From NCBI GenBank assembly GCA_005788585.1, contig SYBY01000275.1:1-30545 (forward strand): DNA of 30,545 bases, in the 5' to 3' direction. The translations under genes and the position numbers were made by a program. The notes beneath the pieces were generated by a model. That model was not told the DNA's origin. It ran no database searches and saw nothing but the letters and a program-made list of their open reading frames with translations. This DNA is from Actinomycetota bacterium. Its GTDB lineage: Bacteria > Actinomycetota > Thermoleophilia > Solirubrobacterales > Solirubrobacteraceae. Shown here one piece after another: positions 14,964 through 22,125 of the stretch (position 1 is the first letter of the stretch; each line of letters opens with the position of its first letter).

Positions 14964-16133
14964 CCGCGGCGGCCGCGACTCGAACAGCCGCTGCAGCCGC
15001 AGCGCCGTCTCGATCTCCGCGCGTCGCTCGGCGATGGCGTGGCCGAGCAGCGACTCGGCGCGGCGCAGCCGGTAGGTGACGGTCCGCGGCGCGATCTCCA
15101 GCGCCGCCGCGGTGGCGCTCACGCTCTCGCGCGCGTCAAACCAAGCGCCGAGGGTCGTGCGCAGCCGGACACTGCGCTCGTCCGGTCCTGCGAGCAGGCC
15201 GAGTTCGGCGCGCACCAGCTCACGCGCGAGGTCCTGGTCTCCCAGGGCGAGCGCCTCGACCATCGCGTCGCGGGCGGCGACCACCCCGCCGCCGCGGGCA
15301 TCGGCGACCTGCCACGCGACGAGCGCCTGGCGGTGGGCCAGGCGGAAGCCGGACACGCCGGCGCACGGCCCGCCCACGCCCGCGTGGCCGCCGTCGAGGC
15401 CCTCGCGCCGCAGCCGGGCCGCGACCTCGTCGGCCGCGTCGGCGGGCAGCCACGCCCACGTGCGATCGCCCGAGGGCTCGAGCACGACCAGATGGTCCGC
15501 ACCCATGTCGTCCGCCACCCGCCCGACTGCGGCGCAGGTGTCGCCTGACGCGACGACCGCGACGTGCGCGGTGTCCATCGCGTAGTCCAGGCCCAGCGGC
15601 GGCTGGCCGGCCAGCACCGCCTGCACCCGGCGCAGCAGATGCAGGCGCGGAGTGCCGTGGAGGCGGTCACGCTCGTCGGCGTACTCCCGGGCGACCAGCG
15701 GTGACACCCGGTCGATATACCGGTAGAGCTGGTGCGCCGCGCCGCGCAGCACCTCGGCCGGGCGGTGCAGGTCGTCGTACCCGCCGCCCGCGACGTCGTC
15801 GAGGACGTGCTCGAAGATCACCTGCTGCCCGAGGCGGTAGGTCCGCAGCAGCGCATCGACCTCCGCGCCGTGCTGGGCGGCGAGGTCGGCCTCCAGGCGC
15901 GGGCCGAACCCGAGGCTGTGCGGCAGCGCGCCGGCCCGGCCGACGGCGTCGAGCATGAGCTCGGTGTTCTCGTGCGTGCTGCGGCGCACCGCGGCGACAT
16001 AGGCCGGATCATCGGTGACGAAGAACTCCGGGACCTCGCGCAGCTGACGCTCCATGAGGTCGTCGACGATCTCGCCGATGCGCGCGCGGCCGTGGCGCGC
16101 GAGCGCCTGCAGGTCCTGAGTCGCCGAGGCCAT
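14958..16133 (-). CDS. PucR/CdaR-family regulator with RsbRD-like N-terminal domain
   Basis: A 391-residue regulator. The N-terminal ~150 residues (LQALARHGRARIGEIVDDLM, then helices with LLRTYRLGQQVIFEHVL) resemble the RsbRD_N helical domain. A middle GGDEF-like non-catalytic segment follows. The C-terminal PucR HTH contains VSATAAALEIAPRTVTYRLRR. Such proteins regulate catabolic or nitrogen genes in actinobacteria. ATG 16133 is chosen because CATCCT (16146-16141) lies exactly 7 nt upstream; a longer frame begins at 16169. The target is unknown; the nearby amine oxidase is a possible but unproven candidate. Confidence 0.85.
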   Translation of the reverse strand: MASATQDLQALARHGRARIGEIVDDLMERQLREVPEFFVTDDPAYVAAVRRSTHENTELMLDAVGRAGALPHSLGFGPRLEADLAAQHGAEVDALLRTYRLGQQVIFEHVLDDVAGGGYDDLHRPAEVLRGAAHQLYRYIDRVSPLVAREYADERDRLHGTPRLHLLRRVQAVLAGQPPLGLDYAMDTAHVAVVASGDTCAAVGRVADDMGADHLVVLEPSGDRTWAWLPADAADEVAARLRREGLDGGHAGVGGPCAGVSGFRLAHRQALVAWQVADARGGGVVAARDAMVEALALGDQDLARELVRAELGLLAGPDERSVRLRTTLGAWFDARESVSATAAALEIAPRTVTYRLRRAESLLGHAIAERRAEIETALRLQRLFESRPPRS

Positions 16134-16225
16134 CACGCGCAGGATGGCGGTGCTGCGGTCGCGCCGCAATGGCCCGCGTGGACGGACCGGATCGACGCGA
16201 TGGCCGTAACCCGTGAGACGCCGTG

Positions 16226-16252
16226 GTTTACAAACACACGTTCGCCGGGTAG
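16226..16252 (+). promoter_or_regulatory. SigB/SigF-type stress promoter
   Basis: GGTTTAC with GTTTAC at 16226-16231, a 15-nt spacer and GGGTAG at 16247-16252 match the GTTT(A/C)-N14-16-GGGTA(T) pattern of SigB/SigF-group promoters. The expected start near 16259 leaves an approximately 40-nt leader with AGGAG (16292-16296) before ATG 16301. Confidence 0.6.
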
Positions 16253-16300
16253 CATCACCGGTACAAGCTTAGTTCTAATAACCCCGAATTCAGGAGCCTC

Positions 16301-17002
16301 ATGGCCGAAACCACGCCCTCCCCCAAGCCCGCCGTCAAGGCGACCGCCGCCAACGCCCGCGCGACCACCAAGAGCGCGAAGACCGCCGCGACCCGCACGG
16401 CGAAGAAGACCGGTGGCGCCGCCGCCAAGGCCGCGTCCCCCTCGAAGACGAGCACGCGCTCGGCCGCCGGCAAGAAGGCCGCCGCTACCCGCGCTGCGAA
16501 CACCGGCAAGCCCGCGACGGCCGCCAAGCGCGCCGCCGAGGCGCAGGCGCTGGAGCAGAAGACGCGCCTGCAGACCGCGAGCGACATCGCCGAGAAGGTC
16601 GTCCTCGTCCAGGTCGGCGCCGCGCTCACCGCCCGTGACTCGGTCGTCGAGACCGTCAAGGAGATCCGCGCGACCTCGGTCGAGAAGGAGCTCAAGGCGG
16701 CGCAGACCGACCTCGAGAAGGAGTTCAAGAAGTTCGAGAAGCGCGGCACCAAGGCCCGCAAGGACCTCGAGCGCGACATCAAGAAGACCCGCACGCGCAT
16801 CGAGCGCGAGCTGCGTCAGCGCCGTTCGACCGTCGAGAAGGTCGCCAAGGAGAACCGCGCCCGCCTCGAGAGCGAGGTCAAGAGCCTGCAGGCCGACCTC
16901 GAGAAGCAGGCCGAGCCCGTCCTGAAGACGCTGGACCCGGTCGTCACCCCCGTGACCGACGTCGCCAGCACGGTCCGCGAGCGCGTCACCGCGCTGGTCT
17001 AG
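16301..17002 (+). CDS. Histone-H1-like Lys/Ala-rich N-terminus fused to a coiled coil
   Basis: A 233-residue protein in two parts. Residues 1-85 are low-complexity Ala/Lys/Thr (repeats like KSAKTAATRTAKK and SAAGKKAAATRAA), like the tails of histone H1, bacterial AlgP/Hc or HU-like extensions, and should bind nucleic acid or another polyanion. Residues about 92-215 are a highly charged helix with heptad-like Glu/Lys spacing (EKEFKKFEKRGTKARKDLER), a probable coiled coil resembling phasin or HbhA-like proteins. There is no signal peptide. Role proposed: a stress-induced nucleoid- or granule-associated protein; this is inference from composition and the SigB-type promoter. Confidence 0.75.
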   Translation: MAETTPSPKPAVKATAANARATTKSAKTAATRTAKKTGGAAAKAASPSKTSTRSAAGKKAAATRAANTGKPATAAKRAAEAQALEQKTRLQTASDIAEKVVLVQVGAALTARDSVVETVKEIRATSVEKELKAAQTDLEKEFKKFEKRGTKARKDLERDIKKTRTRIERELRQRRSTVEKVAKENRARLESEVKSLQADLEKQAEPVLKTLDPVVTPVTDVASTVRERVTALV

Positions 17003-17016
17003 GGACCGCACACCTC

Positions 17017-17034
17017 GTTCTCCCCCGGGAGAAC
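17017..17034 (+). terminator. Hairpin 1 of a double terminator
   Basis: GTTCTCCC (17017-17024), CC, GGGAGAAC (17027-17034): a perfect 8-bp inverted repeat 15 nt after the stop of the histone-like gene. Confidence 0.55.
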
Positions 17035-17037
17035 ACG

Positions 17038-17070
17038 CCGCGGGGGCGCTTGGACAGGGCGCCCCCGCGG
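17038..17070 (+). terminator. Hairpin 2 of a double terminator, loop TTGGACAGG
   Basis: CCGCGGGGGCGC (17038-17049), loop TTGGACAGG (17050-17058), GCGCCCCCGCGG (17059-17070): a perfect 12-bp stem followed by TCGTTGTG. The loop is identical to that of the terminator at 29123-29151. Confidence 0.75.
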
Positions 17071-17092
17071 TCGTTGTGCGGCGAACGATCCC

Positions 17093-17098
17093 TACAAT
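17093..17098 (+). promoter_or_regulatory. mrp -10 element, leaderless
   Basis: TACAAT ends 7 nt before ATG 17106, implying that transcription starts at the start codon. No convincing -35 is seen. Confidence 0.5.
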
Positions 17099-17105
17099 CG
17101 AAGGC

Positions 17106-18272
17106 ATGCCTTCCGTCGACGACATCCGTACCGCCCTCGCTCGCGTGATCGATCCGGAGCTCCGGGCCTCGATCGTGGAGCTCGGGATGGTGCGCTCGAT
17201 CGACGCGCACGAGAACGGCGTCGTCGACATCACGGTGTCGCTGACCACGCCCGGGTGCCCGATCCGCAACCACTTCCAGACCAGCGTGGTCAAGGAGGCC
17301 AAGACCGTCGAGGGCGTCACGCATGTGAACGTCACGTTCGACGTGCTCTCCGACACCGAGAAGCAGGGCCTGCAGCAGAAGCTCGGCCGCAGCGGCGGGC
17401 TGCCCAGCGGCGCGCTCGCACAGGTCGCCAACGTCCTCTGCATCGGCTCGGGCACGGGCGGCGTCGGCAAGTCGACCCTCACGGCCAACCTCGCCGCGGC
17501 GCTCACCGCCGAGGGCAAGAAGGTCGGCGTCCTCGACGCCGACGTGTGGGGCTACAGCCTCCCGCGCATGTTCGGTCTCGGCGGTCAGCGCCCGCCGGTC
17601 AGCGCCACGCGCAAGATCCTCCCGCTGGAGGCCGGGGGCGTGAAGGTCATGTCCATCGGGTTCTTCGTGGAGGAGGACAGCGCGGTCGTCTGGCGCGGCC
17701 CGATGCTGCACAAGGCGCTGACGCAGTTCCTCGAGGACGTCGACTGGGGCGAGCTGGACTACCTGCTCGTCTACCTGCCCCCGGGCACCGGCGACGTGTC
17801 GATGACCCTGGCGCAGCTGCTGCCGCAGGCGCAGTTCCTCATCACGACGACGCCGCAGGCGACGGCCCAGAAGGTCGCGCGCCGTGCCGCCGAGATGGCC
17901 AAGAAGGTCAACCTCGAGATCGGCGGCATCGTCGAGAACATGTCCGGGTTCGTCACCCCCGACGGCCAGCGCTTCCCGATCTTCGGTGAGGGCGGCGGCC
18001 AGGAGCTCGCCGACGAGCTCGACGTGCCCCTGTTCGGCAAGATCCCGCTCACGATGCCGCTGCGCGAGCAGGCCGACGCCGGCGTGCCGCTCGTGGCCAC
18101 CGACCCCGACGATCCGGCGGCGCAGGCCATCCGCTCAGTGGCGCGCGGGATCATCGCGATCACCCCGGCGCAGCCGATCGCGCTGCAGATGGCGCCCGAG
18201 GCACCGGCGGCAACGCTCCCGATCGTGGAGAGCAAGCCCAAGCCGAAGGGCATGTCTCTCCCGATGGCGTAG
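17106..18272 (+). CDS. mrp: Mrp/ApbC/NBP35-family P-loop ATPase with altered active-site residues
   Basis: A 388-residue protein with an N-terminal MIP18/DUF59 domain (about 1-95, TTPGCPIRNHF) and an Fe-S-carrier-type ATPase domain. In the family this loads or transfers iron-sulfur clusters. Retained features are GVGKST (119-124), DADVWGYSLPRMFG (144-157) and PPGTGD (225-230). Two normally invariant residues differ. The signature Lys of the deviant Walker A (SGKGGVGK) is Thr117 (ACG, 17454-17456). The Asp before LPPGTGD is Tyr223 (TAC, 17772-17774). Each is one base from the usual codon. The CxxC pair is replaced by TPDG, as is usual in actinobacterial members. Flanked by a strong terminator upstream; monocistronic or with the GGDEF gene. 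Confidence 0.9.
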   Translation: MPSVDDIRTALARVIDPELRASIVELGMVRSIDAHENGVVDITVSLTTPGCPIRNHFQTSVVKEAKTVEGVTHVNVTFDVLSDTEKQGLQQKLGRSGGLPSGALAQVANVLCIGSGTGGVGKSTLTANLAAALTAEGKKVGVLDADVWGYSLPRMFGLGGQRPPVSATRKILPLEAGGVKVMSIGFFVEEDSAVVWRGPMLHKALTQFLEDVDWGELDYLLVYLPPGTGDVSMTLAQLLPQAQFLITTTPQATAQKVARRAAEMAKKVNLEIGGIVENMSGFVTPDGQRFPIFGEGGGQELADELDVPLFGKIPLTMPLREQADAGVPLVATDPDDPAAQAIRSVARGIIAITPAQPIALQMAPEAPAATLPIVESKPKPKGMSLPMA

Positions 18273-18339
18273 ACGGGTCGCTCGTCCACGCTGGCCACCG
18301 GGATTCCGGTTTCGGGTGGGCTCCGTCGATAACCGGGGT

Positions 18340-19467
18340 GTGATCCCCACAACCCCGGAATCTGCCCCCCGGCGGTTGCGGCGCCGTTGGCGTGTCCTGC
18401 TGCTGCTCGTTCCTGCCCTCTTCACGGTGGCCGGCGGCGTCGCGGCCATCCTCGCGATCGAGAATGTGCGCGAGACGGCCCGGCACGAGGGGACGGTCGC
18501 CGCGGTCGCCAACGCGAACGCGACGCAGGCCCGGCAGGCCGCGCTCGCGGTCAGCGGCATCGCGTATCTGATCGGGGATCGCGGCGTCAGCGGCCCCGAT
18601 TCGCTCGGCCCGGGTCTCGCGCGGATCGGCTCGGGCGCGACGGCCCAGCACGACAGGCTGCTCGATCTCGTCGGCGACGACGCCGATGCCAGGGCGGCGC
18701 TGCGTACGTCGCAGACGGCGCGTGCCGATGCTCTGGCCGCACTCGAGCCGCCCATCACCCGCGACGGGCTGCTCCGCGCGGCGGCGTCGATGAGCGCGGC
18801 GTCACAGGCGCTGAGCACGCTCGCCGAGCGCGCCGGCGAACAGGAGCAGGCGGCCGACCGTCGCGCCGATCGCGTGACCGTGGCCGTCCTCACCCTTGCG
18901 GTCATCGTCGTGACGGCGTGCTGGTGGGCGTTCCTCACGCTGACGGGCAGGCTGCAGCGCCGTCACCTCGACCTGCTGCGCCACATGGCCGAGCACGACC
19001 CGCTGACAGGTCTCGGCAACCGGCGCGCCCTGAGCAGCGCGGCCGAGGACCTCGGGGACACTCCCGCGGCGCTGGCGATGTGCGACCTCGACGGCTTCAA
19101 GGAGTTCAACGACCGCTTCGGCCACGTCGCGGGCGATGCGCTGCTGCGGCGCGTCGCCGAGCGCGTGGCGCTCGTGGGGGCGGACGTCGGCGTGCGTGCC
19201 TTCCGGCTCGGCGGCGACGAGTTCTGCGTGCTCGGCCCGGGCATCGACGCCAAGCGCCTCGGGGAGCTGTGTCGCGCCGCGCTGACCGACGAGGGGGACG
19301 GGCACCGCGTCACCGCGTCGGTGGGGACCGCACTGCTGCCGGACGACGGGGACCTCCGCGGCGCGCTCCTGGTCGCCGACGGCCGGCTGTACGACGCGAA
19401 GCGCGCGCGGTACACCGCCGACCCGGCGGCGGACCGTCGCAGCACCGTGCAGCGACAGGCCAGCTGA
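18340..19467 (+). CDS. Membrane-bound GGDEF diguanylate cyclase
   Basis: 375 residues from GTG 18340 (GTG 18316 is also in frame). A basic N-terminus (RRLRRRW) leads into a first membrane helix (about 18-40). An approximately 130-residue extracytoplasmic helical sensor comparable to CHASE3/4-helix-bundle domains follows, then a second membrane helix (VLTLAVIVVTACWWAFL), then a GGDEF domain. The catalytic motif RLGGDEF and the DPLTGLGNRR and DLDGFKEFND motifs are intact, so c-di-GMP synthesis is expected. The RxxD inhibitory site nine residues before GGDEF is absent (Asp-Val-Gly-Val there), predicting no classic product inhibition. No EAL domain is present. Confidence 0.87.
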   Translation: MIPTTPESAPRRLRRRWRVLLLLVPALFTVAGGVAAILAIENVRETARHEGTVAAVANANATQARQAALAVSGIAYLIGDRGVSGPDSLGPGLARIGSGATAQHDRLLDLVGDDADARAALRTSQTARADALAALEPPITRDGLLRAAASMSAASQALSTLAERAGEQEQAADRRADRVTVAVLTLAVIVVTACWWAFLTLTGRLQRRHLDLLRHMAEHDPLTGLGNRRALSSAAEDLGDTPAALAMCDLDGFKEFNDRFGHVAGDALLRRVAERVALVGADVGVRAFRLGGDEFCVLGPGIDAKRLGELCRAALTDEGDGHRVTASVGTALLPDDGDLRGALLVADGRLYDAKRARYTADPAADRRSTVQRQAS

Positions 19468-19479
19468 ACCGCCTGACCG

Positions 19480-19917
19480 TCAGCGCCGGTACAGCGTCTC
19501 CGGGTCCCGCACGATCTCCATGATCCGCTGGGGCGCGGCCACCGGCTGAAACCCGCACTGGGCGTAGAGGCCGTGGGCGTCGGCGGTCTGCAACTCGAAG
19601 CGCCGCAGACCCTGGAGGTCGGGGTGCGCGAGGATCGTCTCGATGAGCCAGACCCCCAGTCGCCGGCCGCGATGGGCGGGCAGGACGAAGACGTCGGCGA
19701 GGTAGGCGAAGACGGCGCGGTCGGTCACCACCCGGGCGAATCCGGCCTGCGTCCCGTCCGGCGCGTAGAGCCCGAACGGGATCGAGTGCGCGATGGCGCG
19801 CTCGACCACGACGAGCGGCACACCGGGGGACCAGTAGGCGTCGTGCGTCAGAAAGCCGTGGATGGCCGCGAGATCCAGGCGGTCGCGATCGGTGGAGATC
19901 TCGTACCCGTCGTGCAT
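19480..19917 (-). CDS. GNAT-family N-acetyltransferase
   Basis: A 145-residue acetyl-CoA-dependent acyltransferase. The acetyl-CoA-binding motif A is VFVLPAHRGRRLGVWLIETI, preceded by FAYLADV. C-terminal LQTADAHGLYAQCGFQPV matches motif B. It looks like the small ATase/'YesJ'-like GNATs whose substrates are amines or small metabolites. ATG 19917 is selected because TACGCT (19929-19924) lies 6 nt upstream; the alternative ATG 19941 would start before that box. It converges on the GGDEF gene with a 12-bp gap. Confidence 0.88.
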   Translation of the reverse strand: MHDGYEISTDRDRLDLAAIHGFLTHDAYWSPGVPLVVVERAIAHSIPFGLYAPDGTQAGFARVVTDRAVFAYLADVFVLPAHRGRRLGVWLIETILAHPDLQGLRRFELQTADAHGLYAQCGFQPVAAPQRIMEIVRDPETLYRR

Positions 19918-19923
19918 CGGCCC

Positions 19924-19933
19924 AGCGTAGGAT
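19924..19933. promoter_or_regulatory. Overlapping divergent -10 elements
   Basis: AGCGTAGGAT contains TACGCT on the minus strand (19929-19924, 6 nt before the GNAT ATG) and TAGGAT on the plus strand (19928-19933, 10 nt before ATG 19944). The two boxes share the central TA. Confidence 0.45.
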
Positions 19934-19943
19934 GCCGCCACCC

Positions 19944-20750
19944 ATGTTCGGCCGCGAGAAGGAGATGGACCTCGGGCTCTCCGCGAGCAGCGGACGCCCG
20001 GACCCCGTGCCCGGCTCGTCGGACCCCGGCCCGTCGGGTTCCTACCAGCCGGGTCGCTTCGCGCTGGCCCTCTTCACGCTCGCGGTCTTCGCGGCGGGCG
20101 CGTTCATGTTCGTCACCGTGGAGGGCAACGCGCTCGATGACCCGGTCAAGCAGGCCGAGCGCGGGGAGATCTCCACGAACGACACTCGGTCGCTCGTGCG
20201 CGAGGCGAACCTCACGCGCGCGCTGCGAACCCTCGCCGGGGAGATCGACGAGGGCGGCTACATCGACAGCTTCCGCCTCGCGCCCACGCGGATCAACGCG
20301 ATCGTCGTCCAGCCGAGCGGGCGGCGGGAGAACCTGACGATCAACGTCGCCTTCGAGGTCACGGCGGTCGACTCGGGGACCGGAGAGGGCGAGGGACTGA
20401 TGCCCAGCGACATCGACCCGGCCGCGCCGGAGCGGATCATCCGCGTGGCGAACCGCAAGTTCGAACTCCGGCCGCAGAACTTCGACTACATGGTCGCCAA
20501 CGAGGGGTTCAGCGAGGGTGAGGACTCGTCGTGGACGGCGTTCTGGAAGCTCCCGCTGAAGGACAACGACATCTCCGCCGCTGCGGACGGGACCGACGTC
20601 CGCCCTCTCGGCACACCCGACGCGAAGACCCGGGCCGAGACCAAGGCCACCCAGCAGGCCGTCGCGGACGCCCAGCGCGCCGCGGCCGAGCGCGCGCAGT
20701 GCATCAGCCGCGCCGAGACCGCCGAGCAGATCCAGCGGTGCGTGCGATGA
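19944..20750 (+). CDS. Single-pass membrane protein of unknown function, 268 aa
   Basis: After a short Pro/Ser/Gly-rich cytoplasmic region there is one membrane helix (FALALFTLAVFAAGAFMFV, about 37-56). The rest would face outside. It includes a segment with an alternating beta pattern (INAIVVQPSGRRENLTINVAFEV) and an Ala/Glu-rich C-terminal helix with a Cys pair (RAQCISRAETAEQIQRCVR). ATG 19944 is preferred; ATG 19932 overlaps the -10 box. The stop overlaps the next ATG (ATGA), so it forms a coupled pair with the SHOCT protein. No family is recognised. Confidence 0.7.
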   Translation: MFGREKEMDLGLSASSGRPDPVPGSSDPGPSGSYQPGRFALALFTLAVFAAGAFMFVTVEGNALDDPVKQAERGEISTNDTRSLVREANLTRALRTLAGEIDEGGYIDSFRLAPTRINAIVVQPSGRRENLTINVAFEVTAVDSGTGEGEGLMPSDIDPAAPERIIRVANRKFELRPQNFDYMVANEGFSEGEDSSWTAFWKLPLKDNDISAAADGTDVRPLGTPDAKTRAETKATQQAVADAQRAAAERAQCISRAETAEQIQRCVR

Positions 20751-21682
20751 GGGGCGTGCTGCGGACCGTCATCGGGATGGCGATGATCGCCGCCGGCGTG
20801 CTGCTCGCCGCGTGGGCGCTCTACGAGCTCACGCGCATCGGCACGTGCGCATCCGGTGGGCCGTACGTCTCCGCCCGTGAGTGCCCGCCCGGCACCGGCC
20901 TGCGGATCTTCGCGATCATGGGCGGGATCTTCCTGACGCTCATTGGGGCGTTCGTCACGCCGGGCCTGGCGATCGCCGGGTTGGCGTGGGGCCTGGGCTT
21001 CACGATGCTCGGCGCGGCCTTCTTCGTCTCCGCGTTCGGGCCCGCTGCGCCGCCCGACGCCGACAGCAGCCTGCAGTGGGTCGGCGGTCTCGTCGGTGGC
21101 ATGTTCGTGCTCATGGGGCTTCCGGGTCTCTTCGCCATCTTCGGTGCGGGCCGGGGCGGCCGCGGTGCCGGGGGACGGGCCGCGCACCTGCTCGAGCACG
21201 GCAAGCGCTGCCCCGGCACGGTCCTGTCGGTCCAGGACACCGGGATGACCGTGAACGACAACCCCCGCGTGAAGATGCACGTGCGCGCCGAGCCCGCGGG
21301 CGAGCCGTCGTTCGAATTCGAGAAGACCGCCACCGTCTCGCGCGTCCAGATCCCGCGCGCGGGCGACCGGTGCGCCGTCTTCTACGACCCTGTGGGCGGC
21401 GGCGAGCCGGGCATCTCGTTCGACGCGCCGGCGCTCGCGATGGTGGGGCTCGGGCCCGGCGGGGGGCCCATGCCCGGTCCGCCGAGCGGCGCCGCAACGG
21501 CGGCGAGCTTCGGGACACCGGGCGTCGTGCCCGTCCGCGCCCCGTCGGCGCCGGCCGCGTCCGGGGCGGCGGGCGACGACGACACGATCGAGGAGCTCGA
21601 GCGGCTCGCGAAGCTGCGAGCCGCCGGTGCGCTCACCGAGGAGGAGTTCCAGCAGGCCAAGGCCCGCGTGCTGGGGCCGTAG
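20747..21682 (+). CDS. Polytopic membrane protein with DUF3592-like region and C-terminal SHOCT domain
   Basis: A 311-residue protein. Four to five hydrophobic helices lie within the first ~140 residues, followed by a soluble beta-rich region (GTVLSVQDTGMTVNDNPRV, RAGDRCAVFYDP) like DUF3592. A Gly/Pro/Ala-rich linker follows, then a C-terminal SHOCT motif, DDTIEELERLAKLRAAGALT followed by EEEFQQAKARVLGP. SHOCT helices are small oligomerisation modules. It is translationally coupled to the preceding membrane protein, so the two probably work together at the membrane. Confidence 0.8.
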   Translation: MRGVLRTVIGMAMIAAGVLLAAWALYELTRIGTCASGGPYVSARECPPGTGLRIFAIMGGIFLTLIGAFVTPGLAIAGLAWGLGFTMLGAAFFVSAFGPAAPPDADSSLQWVGGLVGGMFVLMGLPGLFAIFGAGRGGRGAGGRAAHLLEHGKRCPGTVLSVQDTGMTVNDNPRVKMHVRAEPAGEPSFEFEKTATVSRVQIPRAGDRCAVFYDPVGGGEPGISFDAPALAMVGLGPGGGPMPGPPSGAATAASFGTPGVVPVRAPSAPAASGAAGDDDTIEELERLAKLRAAGALTEEEFQQAKARVLGP

Positions 21683-21690
21683 CTCCGACC

Positions 21691-21711
21691 GGATCGGGCT
21701 CTGCCCGATCC
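21691..21711. terminator. Bidirectional terminator between convergent genes
   Basis: GGATCGGGC (21691-21699), loop TCT, GCCCGATCC (21703-21711): a perfect 9-bp stem between the SHOCT gene and the convergent ferredoxin gene. Confidence 0.75.
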
Positions 21712-21716
21712 GTCGT

Positions 21717-21980
21717 TCACTTGGTCGTGAAGTACTCCGCGTTGATCGCCGCGAACTGCGCCCACTCGTCGGGCAGCTGGTCCTCGGCGAAACAGGCGTC
21801 GACCGGGCAGGCCTCGACGCAGGCGTCACAGTCGATGCACTCTTCCGGATCGATGTACAGCTGCTCGACCTTGTCGTAGTCGGGCTCGTCCGGGGTCGGG
21901 TGGATGCAGTCGACCGGGCACACCTCGGTGCAAGAGTTGTCCTTCTGGCCGATGCACGGCTCGGCGATGACGTAGGCCAT
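21717..21980 (-). CDS. fdxA: Seven-iron ferredoxin FdxA
   Basis: An 87-residue low-potential electron carrier. The first cysteine set is Cys9-x7-Cys17-x3-Cys21-Pro. The second is CIDCDACVEACP, the C-x2-C-x2-C-x3-C-P set for a [4Fe-4S] cluster. This is the pattern of bacterial [3Fe-4S][4Fe-4S] ferredoxins. The tail ends WAQFAAINAEYFTTK, typical of actinobacterial FdxA. The start has a strong Shine-Dalgarno (AAAGGAAAGG in sense). A TAATAT -10 lies about 85 nt upstream, giving a leadered mRNA unlike most neighbours. It could feed electrons to P450s or other oxidoreductases. Confidence 0.95.
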   Translation of the reverse strand: MAYVIAEPCIGQKDNSCTEVCPVDCIHPTPDEPDYDKVEQLYIDPEECIDCDACVEACPVDACFAEDQLPDEWAQFAAINAEYFTTK

Positions 21981-22064
21981 GTGCCTTTCCTTTGGTGTGA
22001 CGTCGTCCGGAGGGCGCCGCTTGCGGTGCCGGGAGGACGAAAGCAGGTTCTCCGGGAGCGCCGG

Positions 22065-22070
22065 ATATTA
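22065..22070 (-). promoter_or_regulatory. fdxA -10 element
   Basis: TAATAT on the minus strand (22070-22065) predicts a start near 22058 and a 78-nt leader before ATG 21980. No clear -35 was found. Confidence 0.45.
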
Positions 22071-22112
22071 GAACGTGTGGGCCCGGGCCGGTGCGCGGGC
22101 CGCAGCGTCTTC

Positions 22113-22118
22113 TAGGCT
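22113..22118 (+). promoter_or_regulatory. Leaderless -10 element of the epimerase-like gene
   Basis: TAGGCT ends exactly 7 nt before GTG 22126, which supports that GTG as the start. Confidence 0.5.
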
Positions 22119-22125
22119 CCCGCCC

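Noticed and set aside
18316..18339. Upstream GTG as start of the GGDEF gene
   Set aside because: It is in frame but adds eight residues with no clear Shine-Dalgarno or -10 spacing. GTG 18340 was taken, though the choice is not secure.
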